DNA from: Astropecten irregularis | Taxonomy: Eukaryota > Echinodermata > Asteroidea > Paxillosida > Astropectinidae | Direction of reading: 5' to 3' | Length of the DNA: 64,000 nt | NCBI GenBank assembly: GCA_963971285.1 | Contig: OZ020244.1 | Location: 12,958,001-13,022,000, forward strand | Shown: positions 1 through 10,494 of the stretch, one piece after another | How positions within the stretch are numbered: position 1 is the stretch's first letter | Layout of the letters: each line of letters starts with the position of its first letter | The notes under the pieces: model-generated | What the model saw: only the letters and a program-made list of their open reading frames with translations | Database searches by the model: none | Told to the model about the DNA's origin: nothing | Made by a program: the position numbers and the translations under genes

Positions 1-306
1 AGTGTAGTCGGCGGATGACTAGAACGAGTTCTTTCGAACTGCTTCCGCAGAGTTTGTTTATTTCGCATTGTATGTTCTATTTTCTCAACTTTCCTCAGGC
101 AGATGGAACAAACTTTATTTGCCACGACACTGCTCAGTGCTCACGTCAGCTCCATCTCCTAGCACTACATTCAGTCGTTCGATTAACACAAGGAAGGCAT
201 TATTATCTTCGTTGAGTGATTTATACGAAAAACGTTTATTTCGTACATCAACGTTACATATGACACAACAAGGTGTAACTGTTGAAGGCCGTCGTTCTTG
301 CGAGAT
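1..306 (+). repeat. Left part of repeat copy A, interrupted by the ISL2EU element
   Basis: This stretch matches 10,495-10,802 almost base for base, starting at 'gtagtcggcggatgactag'. It probably begins just before the window. The match stops at the AT dinucleotide at 305-306, where the transposon starts, and resumes at 9117. An open frame runs through it (from 68) and is shared with the second copy, but I recognise no domain. Confidence 0.85.
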
Positions 307-375
307 ACACGGGTTTACACTTCCAAAAGTGCGCATGCGTGAAAGTGCCTCGTTATGAAGTTGCGATCAAAACTT
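307..375 (+). repeat. Left terminal inverted repeat of ISL2EU
   Basis: The first 17 bases are identical to the reverse complement of 9100-9116. After a divergent spacer, a second block (about 347-375) pairs with 9062-9087. It is the likely transposase binding end. Confidence 0.85.
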
Positions 376-723
376 TCAAGATGGCGGTGAGTCAAGCGCA
401 CCGAAATTAAAGTTCCAGTAAAAAAAAGTAGGTGATGTGTGAGTTCGTACGTGATTTTCCGGCCAATGTGTAAAAAAGTTTCCGTGTACAAAGGGTAGAC
501 CTGCAATTGCCTACATAATTTATGACATAGGAAGGCTTTAGCTAGGATACTGGACGTATATTAGGCTAGCAAAGTAGCCCTAATTACACAGCATAGCACT
601 GTAGTCTGTAGCGCCACTAGGACTCGTACTCGTAGGACTAGGAAGTAGGACTCAGAAGGCCTAGGCTAGGCCTAACGTTACTCCGTTTAATTTAGCCCAG
701 GCCTAACAGTCAGGACAGTTAGG

Positions 724-3700
724 ATGAAATCACAAGAAGTAAACATTAACCTCTCCAAGCGCACAATCAAGGATTTTCAGATGTGGAGTGATCTGGCGCT
801 GAAGCAATTTCTGCAATTACGGAAGAAATTGGTGTCTGGAACAAGGGAGGAATTAGTGGCTCGGTATAAATCAATTCAAACTGCATGAAGTTTATGCATG
901 ACATTGATAATCATAATGTGTTAAAACATGTTGTTTCATGCATAATCATGTAACCTACTACATGTAATAATAAATTAAAGTGTACTGGTACTGGACTTGG
1001 CACTAATCATCTGGGGCCAATTTCATAAAACTGTGAGTGTTATTGTTAAGCACAAAAATTTGCTAAGCATGATATTTCTGTCTTAATAAAAACAGCGTTA
1101 ATAACCAAATGTCCCCGTGTTGTGTATCACTTGTGATTGTTCTTTGGCTGTTGTTCGCTGACCATAAAATATCAAATGGAATTTTCAATGGTGGTTTGTT
1201 TTATTGGGCGAGACATTTTTGTGCTAATCAAATTTTTGTGCTAAACAGTTTTATGAAATTGGCCCCTGGTTATACTAGTCAGTACATCTTACTAACTTAA
1301 TTACATTGTACCAAAAAATCTTTATTGTTAATTTCAACTTTGATTTTACTTCATGTCAACTTGCCTCGTTTGTTTTCCACTAACAGAATTTGATTTGAAA
1401 GTTGAATACATTGTTTCTTATAAATCAAACACGCTGTATATGTTTGGATGTACGGACTACTTTATGAAGTTCATGATTTCAAATTCAAGAACATGTTGTA
1501 TCATTTACCTTGATTGTTTCAGTGCTTTCATAACATGGGAACTTGGTGTACCAGTTTCTGGTGAAGAAGAGCACATTCTCCGGTGCAATCTAGAGGAATA
1601 CAAGGCAAAACTTGCAGTGGGAGACTACATATTACCTGACCCTTTTACACTATCTGGCTGGCTAGATGAAGGAGGAAAGTGTCACTGGCCTCACATATTC
1701 TTCTTGGATATTGCTGAGTATCTGAGATTGCACACCCCTGCTGAATTATACCATCGAATTTGTAACGAGTACAAACAAGGCAAAGCATATAGGTATGAAA
1801 AAACAACAACTTTTTTCCAGCTTGATTTAATTGCATTGTTTGAATTGTTTGAATAAATTTAGGTCACCTAATACAGTTATCTTTGACTGATTCATTATTC
1901 AATATGCTTCAATGTTCTTGCTGTCCGTAATTCCCAGGACAGATATTATAGATACCTGTGCTTTGTAGGATACTATCATATTTGTGGAATGCACACAGGA
2001 TTTTAAATTGAATGCTCACTGATTCTCTTTCAGGTATTTCTCTTGTGGATGGGTGGACGTTGTATTTTATCATCCAATCAGCCAAAATGCGAGTGTGTGC
2101 TTCCTTAGTACCAAAGTGAAGCCCTCCATGAAATCTGGATCGCCATATGAAGTTTGGGCAGCAGTGGAGAAAGAATCTCCTGAAAGAGGACCAGGTGGAA
2201 AGGTGATTTCTGCATACTGTACCTGTCCAGCTGGGTAAGTAAACTCAATTATTTCACTAAAAATGTTTATTTGTATGAGGCCTCTCAGTGTGATTCTGTT
2301 TTTTATAGATGAAAACAAAGCTAAACAATCACATTACGTGTATCATTCATCTGATTGAATATTTTTCAGACTGTTTGGAACATGCAACCATGTCGCTGGG
2401 CTCCTTTTCAAGATTGAACATACTGTCAGAACTGGTGAGTCAGCCTGCACATCGTCACTCAGCAAATGGGATGTTCCCAACAAGAAAACTTCTGTAAAGA
2501 CTCCTGTTCTGCTGACAGATCAGAAATGGATGAAAGACCAGTACTTCAACCAGGGTATGTTCTTTATTATTTTAACTGTACTCCTCTTCAGAAAGTAATT
2601 GAGTCTTGATATGGACTCCATTTCAACAGCTACTCATACATGTTTAGTTATAATTAGTTCATCTGAGTCTATGGCCAGTTCTTTAAAAAAGTTGTGCCAG
2701 CATGGTGGTTGCAATCACTCTCTGAAATGATGTATGTACATTTGTTAATTTGTTAGAGTGTCAACACTAGTCACAAGTTATTCCACATACTATATGTGTC
2801 ATCATTTCCTATGCATTTTGGTTGACATTTATTTACTGAATACATGTATATTAATTATAACCAAAATGAGCAAATGGTTGCTGACACACAAGGGTCTGCA
2901 CCTGGGCACAATTCATGCATTTGCCATCACAATTGATCTCTTATAGTGCTTTTTTTTAAATATCTTTTCAGACCGAGACAACTTTGTTGAGTCAGTGTCC
3001 AAGCGGACTGAAGAATTTACACCAACATCTAGCAAAACTAAAACAGCAGATGCATTTGAACAGCTAAACAAAGCAGTCAAAAGAAATGCACCAGACTCTT
3101 GCTACTCGCAGATGATGGAGTCCGTACCATTTCCAAAGAAAAAAACTGTATCTGGTCCTTTAACACTTATAACAATGGCAAAGCACAGTAACTGTGAGGA
3201 TGCTGCTGAGCTTGTAAGTGCAGTTACTCTGACAAAAGAGGACATCAGTACTGTGAGTTCACTCACAGTCCATCAGTCATCTTCCCCTGAGTGGCTAGAA
3301 CATCGGCAAGGAAGGATAACTGCAAGCAGAATTCATAATGTATATACAAGGGTTGCATCACTTAAGCGTGACCCCACACTTGATGGTTCATCGTTGGTTA
3401 AAGCAATAATGGGTTATAAAGATGTTCCTCAAAACAGTTCCCATGAAATATGGCAATTCAACAGAACCGCATGCCAAACAGGCATATAAGAAGATAATGG
3501 CTAGACGGCATAAGAAATTCCAAGGAAAAGATAGTGGTCTGAATATTTCCAACAAGAAGCAGTACCTTGGTGCATCCCCAGACCTTGTAATTTCCTGCTT
3601 CTGTCATGGGAGGGGTGTATGTGAAATTAAGTGTCCCTATTCACTGAAATCAGACATTCCAACCAGTGATAATTATAAGCACTTGAGTAAAGTTCAGAAT

Positions 3701-3904
3701 GGGCAGTGTCAGCTATCTCGAACATCATCCTACTATTTTCAGATCCAATTCCAAATGGGAATCTTGGAAGTGAAGTATGGGGACTTCTTTGTATATACCT
3801 CAAAGGGCTATCACCTTGAACGCATTGAATTTGATTCAGTTCTCTTTAATGACATGGTAGAACGAGCAGAGTATTTTTGGCTCAAATATGTTGGTCCAGA
3901 ATAG
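724..3904 (+). pseudogene. ISL2EU accessory gene: SAP, SWIM zinc finger and YqaJ exonuclease
   Basis: Five exons with consensus splice sites fit one frame: 724-863, 1523-1792, 2034-2234, 2370-2554 and 2972-3904. Exon 1 starts with ATG and reads like a SAP motif ('SGTREELVARY'). Exons 3-4 join to a SWIM finger, CTCPAG followed by GTCNHVAGLLF. Exon 5 holds a YqaJ/lambda-exonuclease domain: WLEHRQGRITASR, then LGASPDLV, EIKCPYS (the acidic-x-K metal site) and QIQFQMG. Such nucleases process DNA ends and are known companions of ISL2EU transposases. One base too many near 3445 (TCCC where TCC would keep frame) shifts the frame inside the nuclease, and a TAG ends it at 3902. The product would otherwise be about 570 residues. 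The start at 724 is the only ATG that opens the SAP exon. The second intron holds nothing coding; the first carries a MITE. Confidence 0.82.
1013..1267. mobile_element. MITE, GGGGCCAATTTCAT family, copy 1
   Basis: It begins GGGGCCAATTTCATAAAAC and ends with the inverted counterpart TTTTATGAAATTGGCCCC. The subterminal 'TTAAGCACAAAAATTTG' also has an inverted partner. The same family recurs at 32,112-32,356. It lies in the first intron of the YqaJ gene and has no coding capacity. Confidence 0.8.
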
Positions 3905-4216
3905 ATATCAGGCTCCATGGCATGCAGTGCAAGTACAGATCTTCGTGACCACAGCTATGCAAAGCCCTGTATCAGTGTACTGCCTTTGGACAATTTGCAA
4001 ACTAAAGGAGCCTCACCTCAACAGCGTGCAAAGCGTAAATTGCATTTGAAGTCCCCATATCCACCAATATATATTTGTGCAGTTTGTGGTCAAGATGTCA
4101 CTGATAATTTCTTTAAATGCAGTGTTTGTTCCATGCAATACCACAATTCCTGTGTGAACCCTGATAGTGATGCATCTGACCTCATTGGATGGAAATGCTT
4201 CCTTTGCATAGCCTGA
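3905..4216 (+). CDS. PHD finger segment, in frame with the YqaJ nuclease
   Basis: After the TAG that closes the nuclease, the same frame stays open to a TGA at 4214. The segment encodes a basic linker and a PHD-type C4HC3 finger: CAVC, then CSVC, HNSC and WKCFLC. It either is the original C-terminus of the nuclease cut off by a nonsense change, or is separately translated from the ATG at 3917. The shared frame and absence of a promoter favour the first. PHD fingers bind histone tails and could tether the nuclease to chromatin; that role is inferred. Confidence 0.65.
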   Translation: MSGSMACSASTDLRDHSYAKPCISVLPLDNLQTKGASPQQRAKRKLHLKSPYPPIYICAVCGQDVTDNFFKCSVCSMQYHNSCVNPDSDASDLIGWKCFLCIA

Positions 4217-4252
4217 ATGGACATATTGCATAGTGGGAATTAGCAATTCTCA

Positions 4253-4620
4253 TTAAAGGTAGTATCATTCTTTGGTTTTTATCAAAGAAATGCAGATTCA
4301 TGGGCAAAAACAAAACAAAACAAGACAGATACAGTAACAGTCATCTGAGAAAATTTCAGTCCCATACAGTGCCCACTTTTTGAGAAAACAGTGAAAACAG
4401 CCACAGTATGTCTTAAGTCTTTTCTCTTTTATTTTTGATCTTTTAAAAAATCAAAAAGATTTTTGGTTGTTGTTTGACTAATTTCTGGATAAATACACCA
4501 TTTCAGGCGGAAAAATGTTAACGGTATGTTTCTACCACCACCATCTTCAATGTAAGTTATACCTAAATCTGTGAACATTTCTGTTTTGGTTTCTTACCAA
4601 AGTATGATACTACCTTTCAA
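4253..4620. mobile_element. MITE, TTAA-type, AGGTAGTATCAT family, copy 1
   Basis: It starts TTAA-AGGTAGTATCATTCTTTGG and ends CCAAAGTATGATACTACCTT followed by TCAA, a one-base-changed TTAA. Further copies lie at about 8477-8806 and 41,272-41,609. It is noncoding. Confidence 0.8.
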
Positions 4621-5468
4621 ATCTTATGGCTTTAGCAGCTTCCCTATGGTTTAGACGCTAGACATGGTAGCTTACAATAGCACAAATACTGGTTTCTGAA
4701 TATTTTGTATTTTTATTTCATTTTCTGAAGCTGTGTTCTTGTGTACACTGTACCGGTATGTCCAAGAAATTATTAAACATACTGTCAACAACGTATGCAG
4801 TGAAGTTTTCATATTCATTAAAGGTTTCGGTCTTTCCACAGTAAAAATACATTTTGTAGACTCATCAACAGTAACAATTCATCAACAATTCATCTTATTT
4901 ACCAATTATTTATGCAGGCCCAAAAAGTTCATTGCGAATTTTAAGTAAAATTCCAACTTTGTTCTCAATCTGTGATGAAAAATCAGAGGGTCCACTGTTT
5001 GACACAATCAAATCTGAACCTTTACACAAAATGTTGCTGTGCTAGGCATGAAATGTTACATTGTACAACCCTTATTTTTTACATTTAATGAACTTAATTC
5101 CCCCCCCCCCCAAAGTTGAAGGTGGATTTTCTGAGACCATCTCTACTTCTTGTGATTAGCAATGCACATTTTAAAAGTGTATAACTAAGTGACAAACAAG
5201 ATGCTAACATGTACCTCTTCTTACGACAGAGTGGTGAGCAAGGTTCAAAATTAACTCTCATGCAGTAAGCCACATTTTGGGGAGATATTAAAATAATTAA
5301 TTGCTTAAATGAGAAATGAATAATCAATTTCCTGTAGTTCTTTGGCCAAAAGTTTGTTGTGTGAGTGAAGTTTTAAACCTCAGTGGCTGGGGCCTTTTCC
5401 TTTTATAAGGCAGATGTACATGTACAACATAACTAACAACAAGGGAGGGATTATTATGAGTTCAACAG
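4621..5468. other. Gap between the convergent ISL2EU genes, no gene seen
   Basis: This is the 3' flank shared by the two convergent ISL2EU genes. It contains a run of 13 C at 5100-5112 and otherwise unremarkable AT-rich sequence. No reading frame shows a domain. Confidence 0.6.
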
Positions 5469-7532
5469 TTATGTTGAATAGATGGGTTTTTGTAGATTAC
5501 ACAATCCAGCACAAACACAGACAATTGCATCAATGTGAGGAACAAGGCTGATTGGCAACTCATATTTCAAAATGCGAAATACTTTAACCCGTCTTATCAC
5601 CTGTTCTACTATTATACGTAGATTAGCGATGCGCTTTGTTTTCTGTACAGAAGCACATGTCATCTCTGCCTTTCCTCGTTTTCCAGGAGGTCTCTGTAAA
5701 GACACAAGGCGCTCCGCACATTCATTTTCTATATGAAAACCTTTGTCTGCCTGTAGCATATCATGAGGCTCCAACAGGTCAAGAAATCCACAATGAATTG
5801 TCAGTTGCTTATCAGACACTCGCCCACCATATACCCGAGGCACATATGTTATCATAGAATTTGGCGCTACACCTATTAAAATCTTTCCGGTATTGTGGTG
5901 CTTATAATCAGACCACGTTACTGATTGCAAAAACAGATCCTTTGGTGTCTCAAGAAAGACTTCTGTGCAGTCAATTATGCATCTAAGGTCCGGCAAATGC
6001 TGATAACGTCCGGGCATAGTTGTTTTCACATGTTCCTTGGGTGGCCATTGCACAAATCTGCCAACCACAGTATTTAAGGCAATGAGCCAAGCATGGAATA
6101 TGCGTGAACAAAGCCCGGCTGATATTCCAAAGCGTCGAGCTAAATCATAATTAACTAAACCCAGTCGCAACCTCATCAAAGTTAAACATAACTCATCTTT
6201 AGAGTTCAGCTTCCGCTGAGGTCCTGAAGGGGCAAATTTCTTCAACCGATTCATTCCTTGTTTTGCATGTCGTTTTAATCCAAGCCATCGGCGCTCAATG
6301 ACAGGAGCGACTCTTCTGTGTATCTCATTGAATAGTTGTTTTGACGGTACACCAGTTAATAAAGAAACATCTTTGTCCGTCTTGAGGAGGTCATCTGCCA
6401 CTGAAGCTGGTTGTGCTTTTGATTTTCGGAGAGCTTGCCTAAGTGATTGAATTTTGAAATTCAGTGCACGATTCTCACGGATTAGAGAAGTGATTTGCTG
6501 CGAATAGTCCCATTTCAATTTCCGAATGATTTCCAGAAGAATCATTACGATGAAGCGAACACAAAGCAAAGGTAAAGTTGTTGCATTGGAGTGGGTCCCA
6601 GTCCCAACACAAGGTTTCTTAACCCTGTGTCTACGTCGGTTCCTATTCTCAGCTCGACGTTTACGTGCTTCTGCAGCATCTGAAACAGGTGCTGGAGTAT
6701 ATCCAAGATCCAAACTTGGCAGAGGGTTCTTCTCTGTTGGTTCACCATCTGTGGCAAAAGATGGTTCACCATCTGTGGCCAAAAGAAAGGACAATTGTGA
6801 AATAAGTAGGTTAACTCCCTTGAAAAAATGTCGGCAAGCTAAGTGCTAAGCTGCAAACGTGGTACATAAGCAACCCATTTCAATGTGGTAACATACCGGG
6901 GGTAGTACTGATCATATTTAATTGGAGAGTGATGCTGTTATACACCAGGTGACTGATTTTAACAAATAAAAAGCTTGAAAACAAGATGAAACCCTTTTTC
7001 TATCACCATGAGCAGCGCTGTTGGTTGGTTTATGTCTGCAAAATCTATCAACAATGTTTGAGTATGGCCCAGTCATACACGTATTAAGGCTGGCTTCACT
7101 CCTACTCACCCAAAAAATGCCTTGAACAAACTCTTTGGTCCTTCGATGGCCCTAGGAACCGATGTAGGCGTCGTGGGTCAGCCCGGTTGAGGACTCTCAG
7201 CCACTGCTCTCACATGTGGCTTACGGCGTGTTGGAAATGTGATCAACCTGGGGATAAAGGAAACATGTCTCTAAATTACAGGCATGAAATATCTTTTACA
7301 GCCTCACTAGACAAATCTAACAAATTATCCAGCAAGGCCATTTCAATTTGGGTGCAGATGAAAAGCACAACTCAAACAGTCACCATGATACATGTTGTAT
7401 AACAGTTACTCACTTGAAAGGTGGTTCACATCTGCATGGCTGCAGTGGGCATACGTGATTCTTTGTCCATAGTTGGAATTGGTAGTCTCCATTATGACAT
7501 CCAAGAACATAGCAGTGCCGAGAGTTAGCCAT
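5469..7532 (-). pseudogene. ISL2EU transposase: THAP finger plus DDE_4 core
   Basis: Three exons on the minus strand: 7532-7414 (ATG, opening 'CYVLGCHN'), 7247-7110 and 6772-5469. Exons 1-2 form the THAP DNA-binding domain, including PPFK, 'WLRVLNRADPRR' and 'VCSRHF', running into 'LDGEPTEKNPLPSLDLGY' at the exon 3 junction, as in other ISL2EU transposases. Exon 3 (441 codons open from 6794) holds a basic stretch, a short coiled-coil, a helix-turn-helix (about residues 196-235) and the RNase H-fold core. Likely catalytic residues are D275 in 'CIIDCTEVF', D350 in 'LQADKGF' and E397 in 'LRIIVEQVI', all present. Exon 2 needs a one-step frame change near 7213 between 'KPHVRA' and 'WLRVLN', so the full gene is probably inactive although the catalytic exon is clean. 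The gene converges on the YqaJ gene. Confidence 0.83.
6748..6775 (-). promoter_or_regulatory. Tandemly duplicated 3' splice site of the transposase
   Basis: On the minus strand the acceptor context TTTTGGCCACAG-ATGGTGAACC is followed 24 bases later by TTTTGCCACAG-ATGGTGAACC. Use of either AG keeps the same frame and adds or removes eight residues ending DGEP. The duplication spans the intron/exon border. Confidence 0.6.
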
Positions 7533-7877
7533 TGAATATGAGGCGGGATTCAGTGACCTTGGTGCACATACAAAAAGATAAAGGAATGTGAAAATGTCAT
7601 GATTAAACCAGCATCAAACAAACAGTTACAAAACGCCCTGCAAAAGGGCCGAAAAAATACGTACATGTACATGTAGCCTAAAAGTGAATTACGTGCCCTG
7701 TTTCATATGAATACTGTATACAGAATAGGCTTTTATAAAATAGGCCTACTCCCGGCTCCAGTACTCGTTTAGGCCATGGAGGTCGGGCCTTTGTTAGTCC
7801 GAGTAGGGTAAGTGTGGGTAGGCCTATACTCGATCGTCTTTTTAAATATCTGGACACAATGACACAAGTAAGTAACT

Positions 7878-8005
7878 TGGACCCTAAAAGTTCCCTTTTT
7901 TGATATTTGGACATGCTACAGTCGACCATGTCCAAATATTAAAAAAAGTGGCTTCTTTTGATCGTCCAAATAAATATTTAAAAAGGTGATTGATTTTTAG
8001 GGTCC
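7878..8005. repeat. Fold-back repeat
   Basis: GGACCCTAAAAG at the left pairs with TTTTTAGGGTCC at the right. Inner arms around 'ATATTTGGACATG' and 'CATGTCCAAATAT' pair across a short centre at about 7922. Confidence 0.65.
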
Positions 8006-8010
8006 AGTGG

Positions 8011-8111
8011 TCGATTTCACGAAACTTTACGCAGTTGCGTAAGTCCACTTGCGCCACAAAATTCGTGGCGTAAGTGGACTTACGCAACTGCGTAAAGTTT
8101 CGTTAAATCGA
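8011..8111. repeat. Near-perfect 101 bp hairpin
   Basis: TCGATTTCACGAAACTTTAC at the left pairs with the reverse complement at the right end. The arms are about 45 bases with only a few mismatches, meeting around 'CACAAAATTCGTG'. It has the form of a very short MITE. Confidence 0.85.
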
Positions 8112-8287
8112 CTGCAGGAGATGTTACTCATACTAGGCCTACATACAGTACATGTTGGCCCACGTCTCATTTTCAGAAAATGACGTAGGCCCTAAGTACA
8201 TAGGACTAGCAGGCCTACTAGTATTAATAAAATGTCACTTTACTATAACCACAGCTCCTAATATAGGCCCTATCATGCTAAAAATTA

Positions 8288-8432
8288 ACAGGGTTCCTGA
8301 AGTTTATGTTAGTACACTCAGCTCATCAGGTTAGCTGGCACACATGGCCCAATAACGTTAGATGAGGATCATATTTAACGTTAGGTGAGTAGAAGCTGGG
8401 TACCAGCTAACCTGAGTAGTGTTCTAAACCTC
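8288..8432. repeat. Fold-back related to 46,905-47,062
   Basis: It runs from 'gggttcctgaagttta' through 'aggttagctgg', turns near 'gtgagtagaagctgggtacc' and returns through 'cagctaacctgagtag' to 'taaacctcag'. The same words build the fold-back at 46,905-47,062. Confidence 0.5.
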
Positions 8433-8476
8433 AGCCTCAGTTGCGAGTCTCAGTACTAGTAGTAGGCCCCAATTTA

Positions 8477-8806
8477 GTATCACACTTTGGTAAGAGACCA
8501 AAACAGAGATGTTCACAGATTTACATATAACTTTCAGGGTATGATGCTGGTAGAAATGCATTGTTAAAATTAGGCCTAACGTTAGGCAACAACCGAAAAT
8601 CTGTTTGATCTTTTAAAATATCAAAAATAAAAGAGAAAAGACTTAACGTTAGGCCTAAAAAATACTGTGGCCGTTTTTCACGATTTTCTAAAAAAAGTGG
8701 GCAACTGGGATTGAAATTTTCTCAGATGACTGTGACTGAGTGTGACTGTATGAGTCGAATGTGTATCTTCCTTGATATTTTTGCCCATGAATCTGTAAAA
8801 CGTTAA
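8477..8806. mobile_element. MITE, AGGTAGTATCAT family, copy 2 (worn)
   Basis: Recognisable from 'agtatcacactttggtaaga' to 'ttgcccatgaatctgtaaaa', in the opposite orientation to copy 1. It shares 'tttcacgattttct', 'aaagtgggcaac' and 'tttctcagatgactgtgac' with the other copies. The terminal TTAA and outermost bases are gone. Confidence 0.6.
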
Positions 8807-9049
8807 CGTCAGGCCTAATGTTACATGATCTTTGGACTTTGACAAAAACCACCTACTTTACTAGCCTACTGACACTGTTTAATCATGAAGGAACTTCCTC
8901 CATGGTTTAATCAAAATACCCCACACAAATTCCAATTAACGTTAGATCTCACCTATTTCATGCAAGCTGACAAGCTGCCCGGCAGAAGTACATGTAACGT
9001 TAGTGCTCGTGATGCATTTGTACGTGTAATCGCGCATGATAATACGTAA

Positions 9050-9116
9050 ACAGATTTTCGTTTTCATCGCAACTTCAAAACGAGGCTAAGATGGCCGCCG
9101 AAGTGTAAACCCGTGT
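9050..9116 (-). repeat. Right terminal inverted repeat of ISL2EU
   Basis: Its reverse complement begins ACACGGGTTTACACTTC and continues to a second block matching 347-375. It is followed by the AT duplicate at 9117-9118. Confidence 0.85.
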
Positions 9117-10156
9117 ATTGGGCTTAACGGGAGTTTTGGCTTCTTCACTACTTGCCATTTCTATCCATATTTTACATGAGTAAGTGCAACGTACGACCAG
9201 GAAGAATGAAGGTAAGACCACAAAACATGCCAGTGGCAGTAGCACAAGTAACGTTATTTCACAAGTCAAACAGCGAAACCATAGCATTTTTTACAGTTTC
9301 TATTTCGGTTTGTACTGATCATTAAGAAAATTGTTGTCCTCTTACTGAAATCGTTTTGAAATAACACAAGTTTTTTGTGATAATATACTAGGCACCGATG
9401 GCGAGTTATATACTATTCGATCCTCGATCAGCTGGCACACCATAACAATAAACAACGTGCCACAATGCACTATGACCCTCTTCAATTATGCATTTATTGA
9501 GTAGCGACAAGCCAATCCAAGAGCGTATTTAAAAGGTTATCTATATCGCTATTAGCATAATGAGCTCCGCCCAATACACCTCCCTTGTACGACTGATCCA
9601 GGCGTCCGTTTGAGCTCTGTCAATTTGCATATTTCCCATACACTCAAAAAAATAATTCCTTCATTAACTTAAAAAAAATTAGGCAACACTGTTGCCTTAA
9701 ATCGATTACGTAAATTGAACTCGAATTCGATTAAGTATAAACAACGTCAATTTGGCTGTAGATGTAGCTTAAATTAAAACTTATTATTTCGAAGTATAAA
9801 TTAATTGAATTGTCTTCATTCAGATGAACTAAACCCATTTAAGTTAAAGACTTTACTCAATTTTCATAAGTATTTGTAAAGTGCATGAATTTTAAGTAAT
9901 TGTAACTTATTTTGTGCCATTTGTTTCTACTTAAATTTGCATTTTGTTGCAATAAATCAATTCCTTTGGTGTCAAGTCTTACTTCATTTCATTAATTATT
10001 CCCTACTGCATAAGATTAAGTTAGTGCCACATAATTTGTGATGTATGGTTATCTTATATACAATGCTGTTCAGAAGCCGTGGTGTGTGTCCATCAGGTTT
10101 TGAGTAGAATGAAGACGTCAGTTGAATGGTTGTTATTCTTTACAACTCGGCACAAA
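9117..10156 (+). repeat. Right part of repeat copy A
   Basis: Matches 10,801-11,929 from 'attgggcttaacgggag' to 'ttgttattctttacaactcgg'. It lacks a block of roughly 95 bases present in the second copy (about 11,446-11,545). An AT-rich 'actcaaaaaaataattcc ... acttaa' section (about 9640-9990) resembles 19,640-19,860. The coding sense of this repeat is unknown. Confidence 0.85.
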
Positions 10157-10164
10157 TCGTCGGT

Positions 10165-10258
10165 CATATCAATTATGGTCCCAATTTTGCTGTACACATC
10201 GACCAATATGACAAGGTGCTGCTTTATGGATTTGGCATTTATGGTTCCATTGATGGGT
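10165..10258 (+). CDS. Single exon fragment resembling a PHR domain (BTBD family)
   Basis: The frame reads INYGPNFAVHIDQYDKVLL and then YGFGIYGSIDG, and is cut by a GTAAGA donor at 10,258. The 'YGFGIYGS' core is the hallmark of the PHR domain that follows BTB/POZ and BACK in BTBD1/2/3/6-type proteins. No upstream acceptor or downstream partner exon is visible, and the piece sits exactly between two copies of a repeat. It is either a captured exon or a stray fragment of a host gene. A 30-residue match carries limited weight. Confidence 0.35.
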
Positions 10259-10494
10259 AAGACAATACGTTTTCAGTTTACCAAAGAATTATGACTAAAT
10301 GTATTAATTAATGTAAAATGTAAAATGAAATAGGTAAAGGTATTTGCCGTCTTCATGGTGATTGAGTTTAGCTATTTCTTTTCTAAAAATGAAAGGATTT
10401 TTGTGATGGTTGTGATTCAAGTAATATAATTTGCAAGAAAAAGTGGAGTATGTGCATGAATTTATAAATGGTATGAAATGTTGCGGACTTGCGA
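10259..10494. other. Spacer between the two repeat copies
   Basis: AT-rich sequence following the PHR-like exon. I see no gene or repeat in it. Confidence 0.5.

Larger units (their letters stand above)
7533..9049. other. Right-hand noncoding part of ISL2EU with fold-backs
   Basis: Upstream of the transposase ATG there is no coding sequence. The stretch contains three fold-backs and a worn TTAA MITE (listed separately), plus many 'aggcctaacgtta' words. The transposase promoter should lie between about 7533 and 7880, but I see no clear TATA box. Confidence 0.6.
307..9116. mobile_element. ISL2EU-type DNA transposon, 8.8 kb, two genes
   Basis: The ends are inverted repeats: both begin ACACGGGTTTACACTTC, followed by a second matching block around GCCTCGTT-TGAAGTTGCGAT. 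It is flanked by AT on both sides (305-306 and 9117-9118). A second copy of the surrounding repeat at 10,795-10,806 has a single AT and no insert, so the boundaries and the 2 bp duplication are directly visible. A 2 bp AT duplication, a THAP plus DDE_4-type transposase and a YqaJ nuclease gene are the known signature of ISL2EU, a relative of PIF/Harbinger. Inside lie a GGGGCCAATT MITE, two copies of a TTAA MITE and several fold-backs. The accessory gene has a frameshift and an in-frame stop, and the transposase THAP exon has a frameshift, so this copy is probably not autonomous. Confidence 0.88.
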
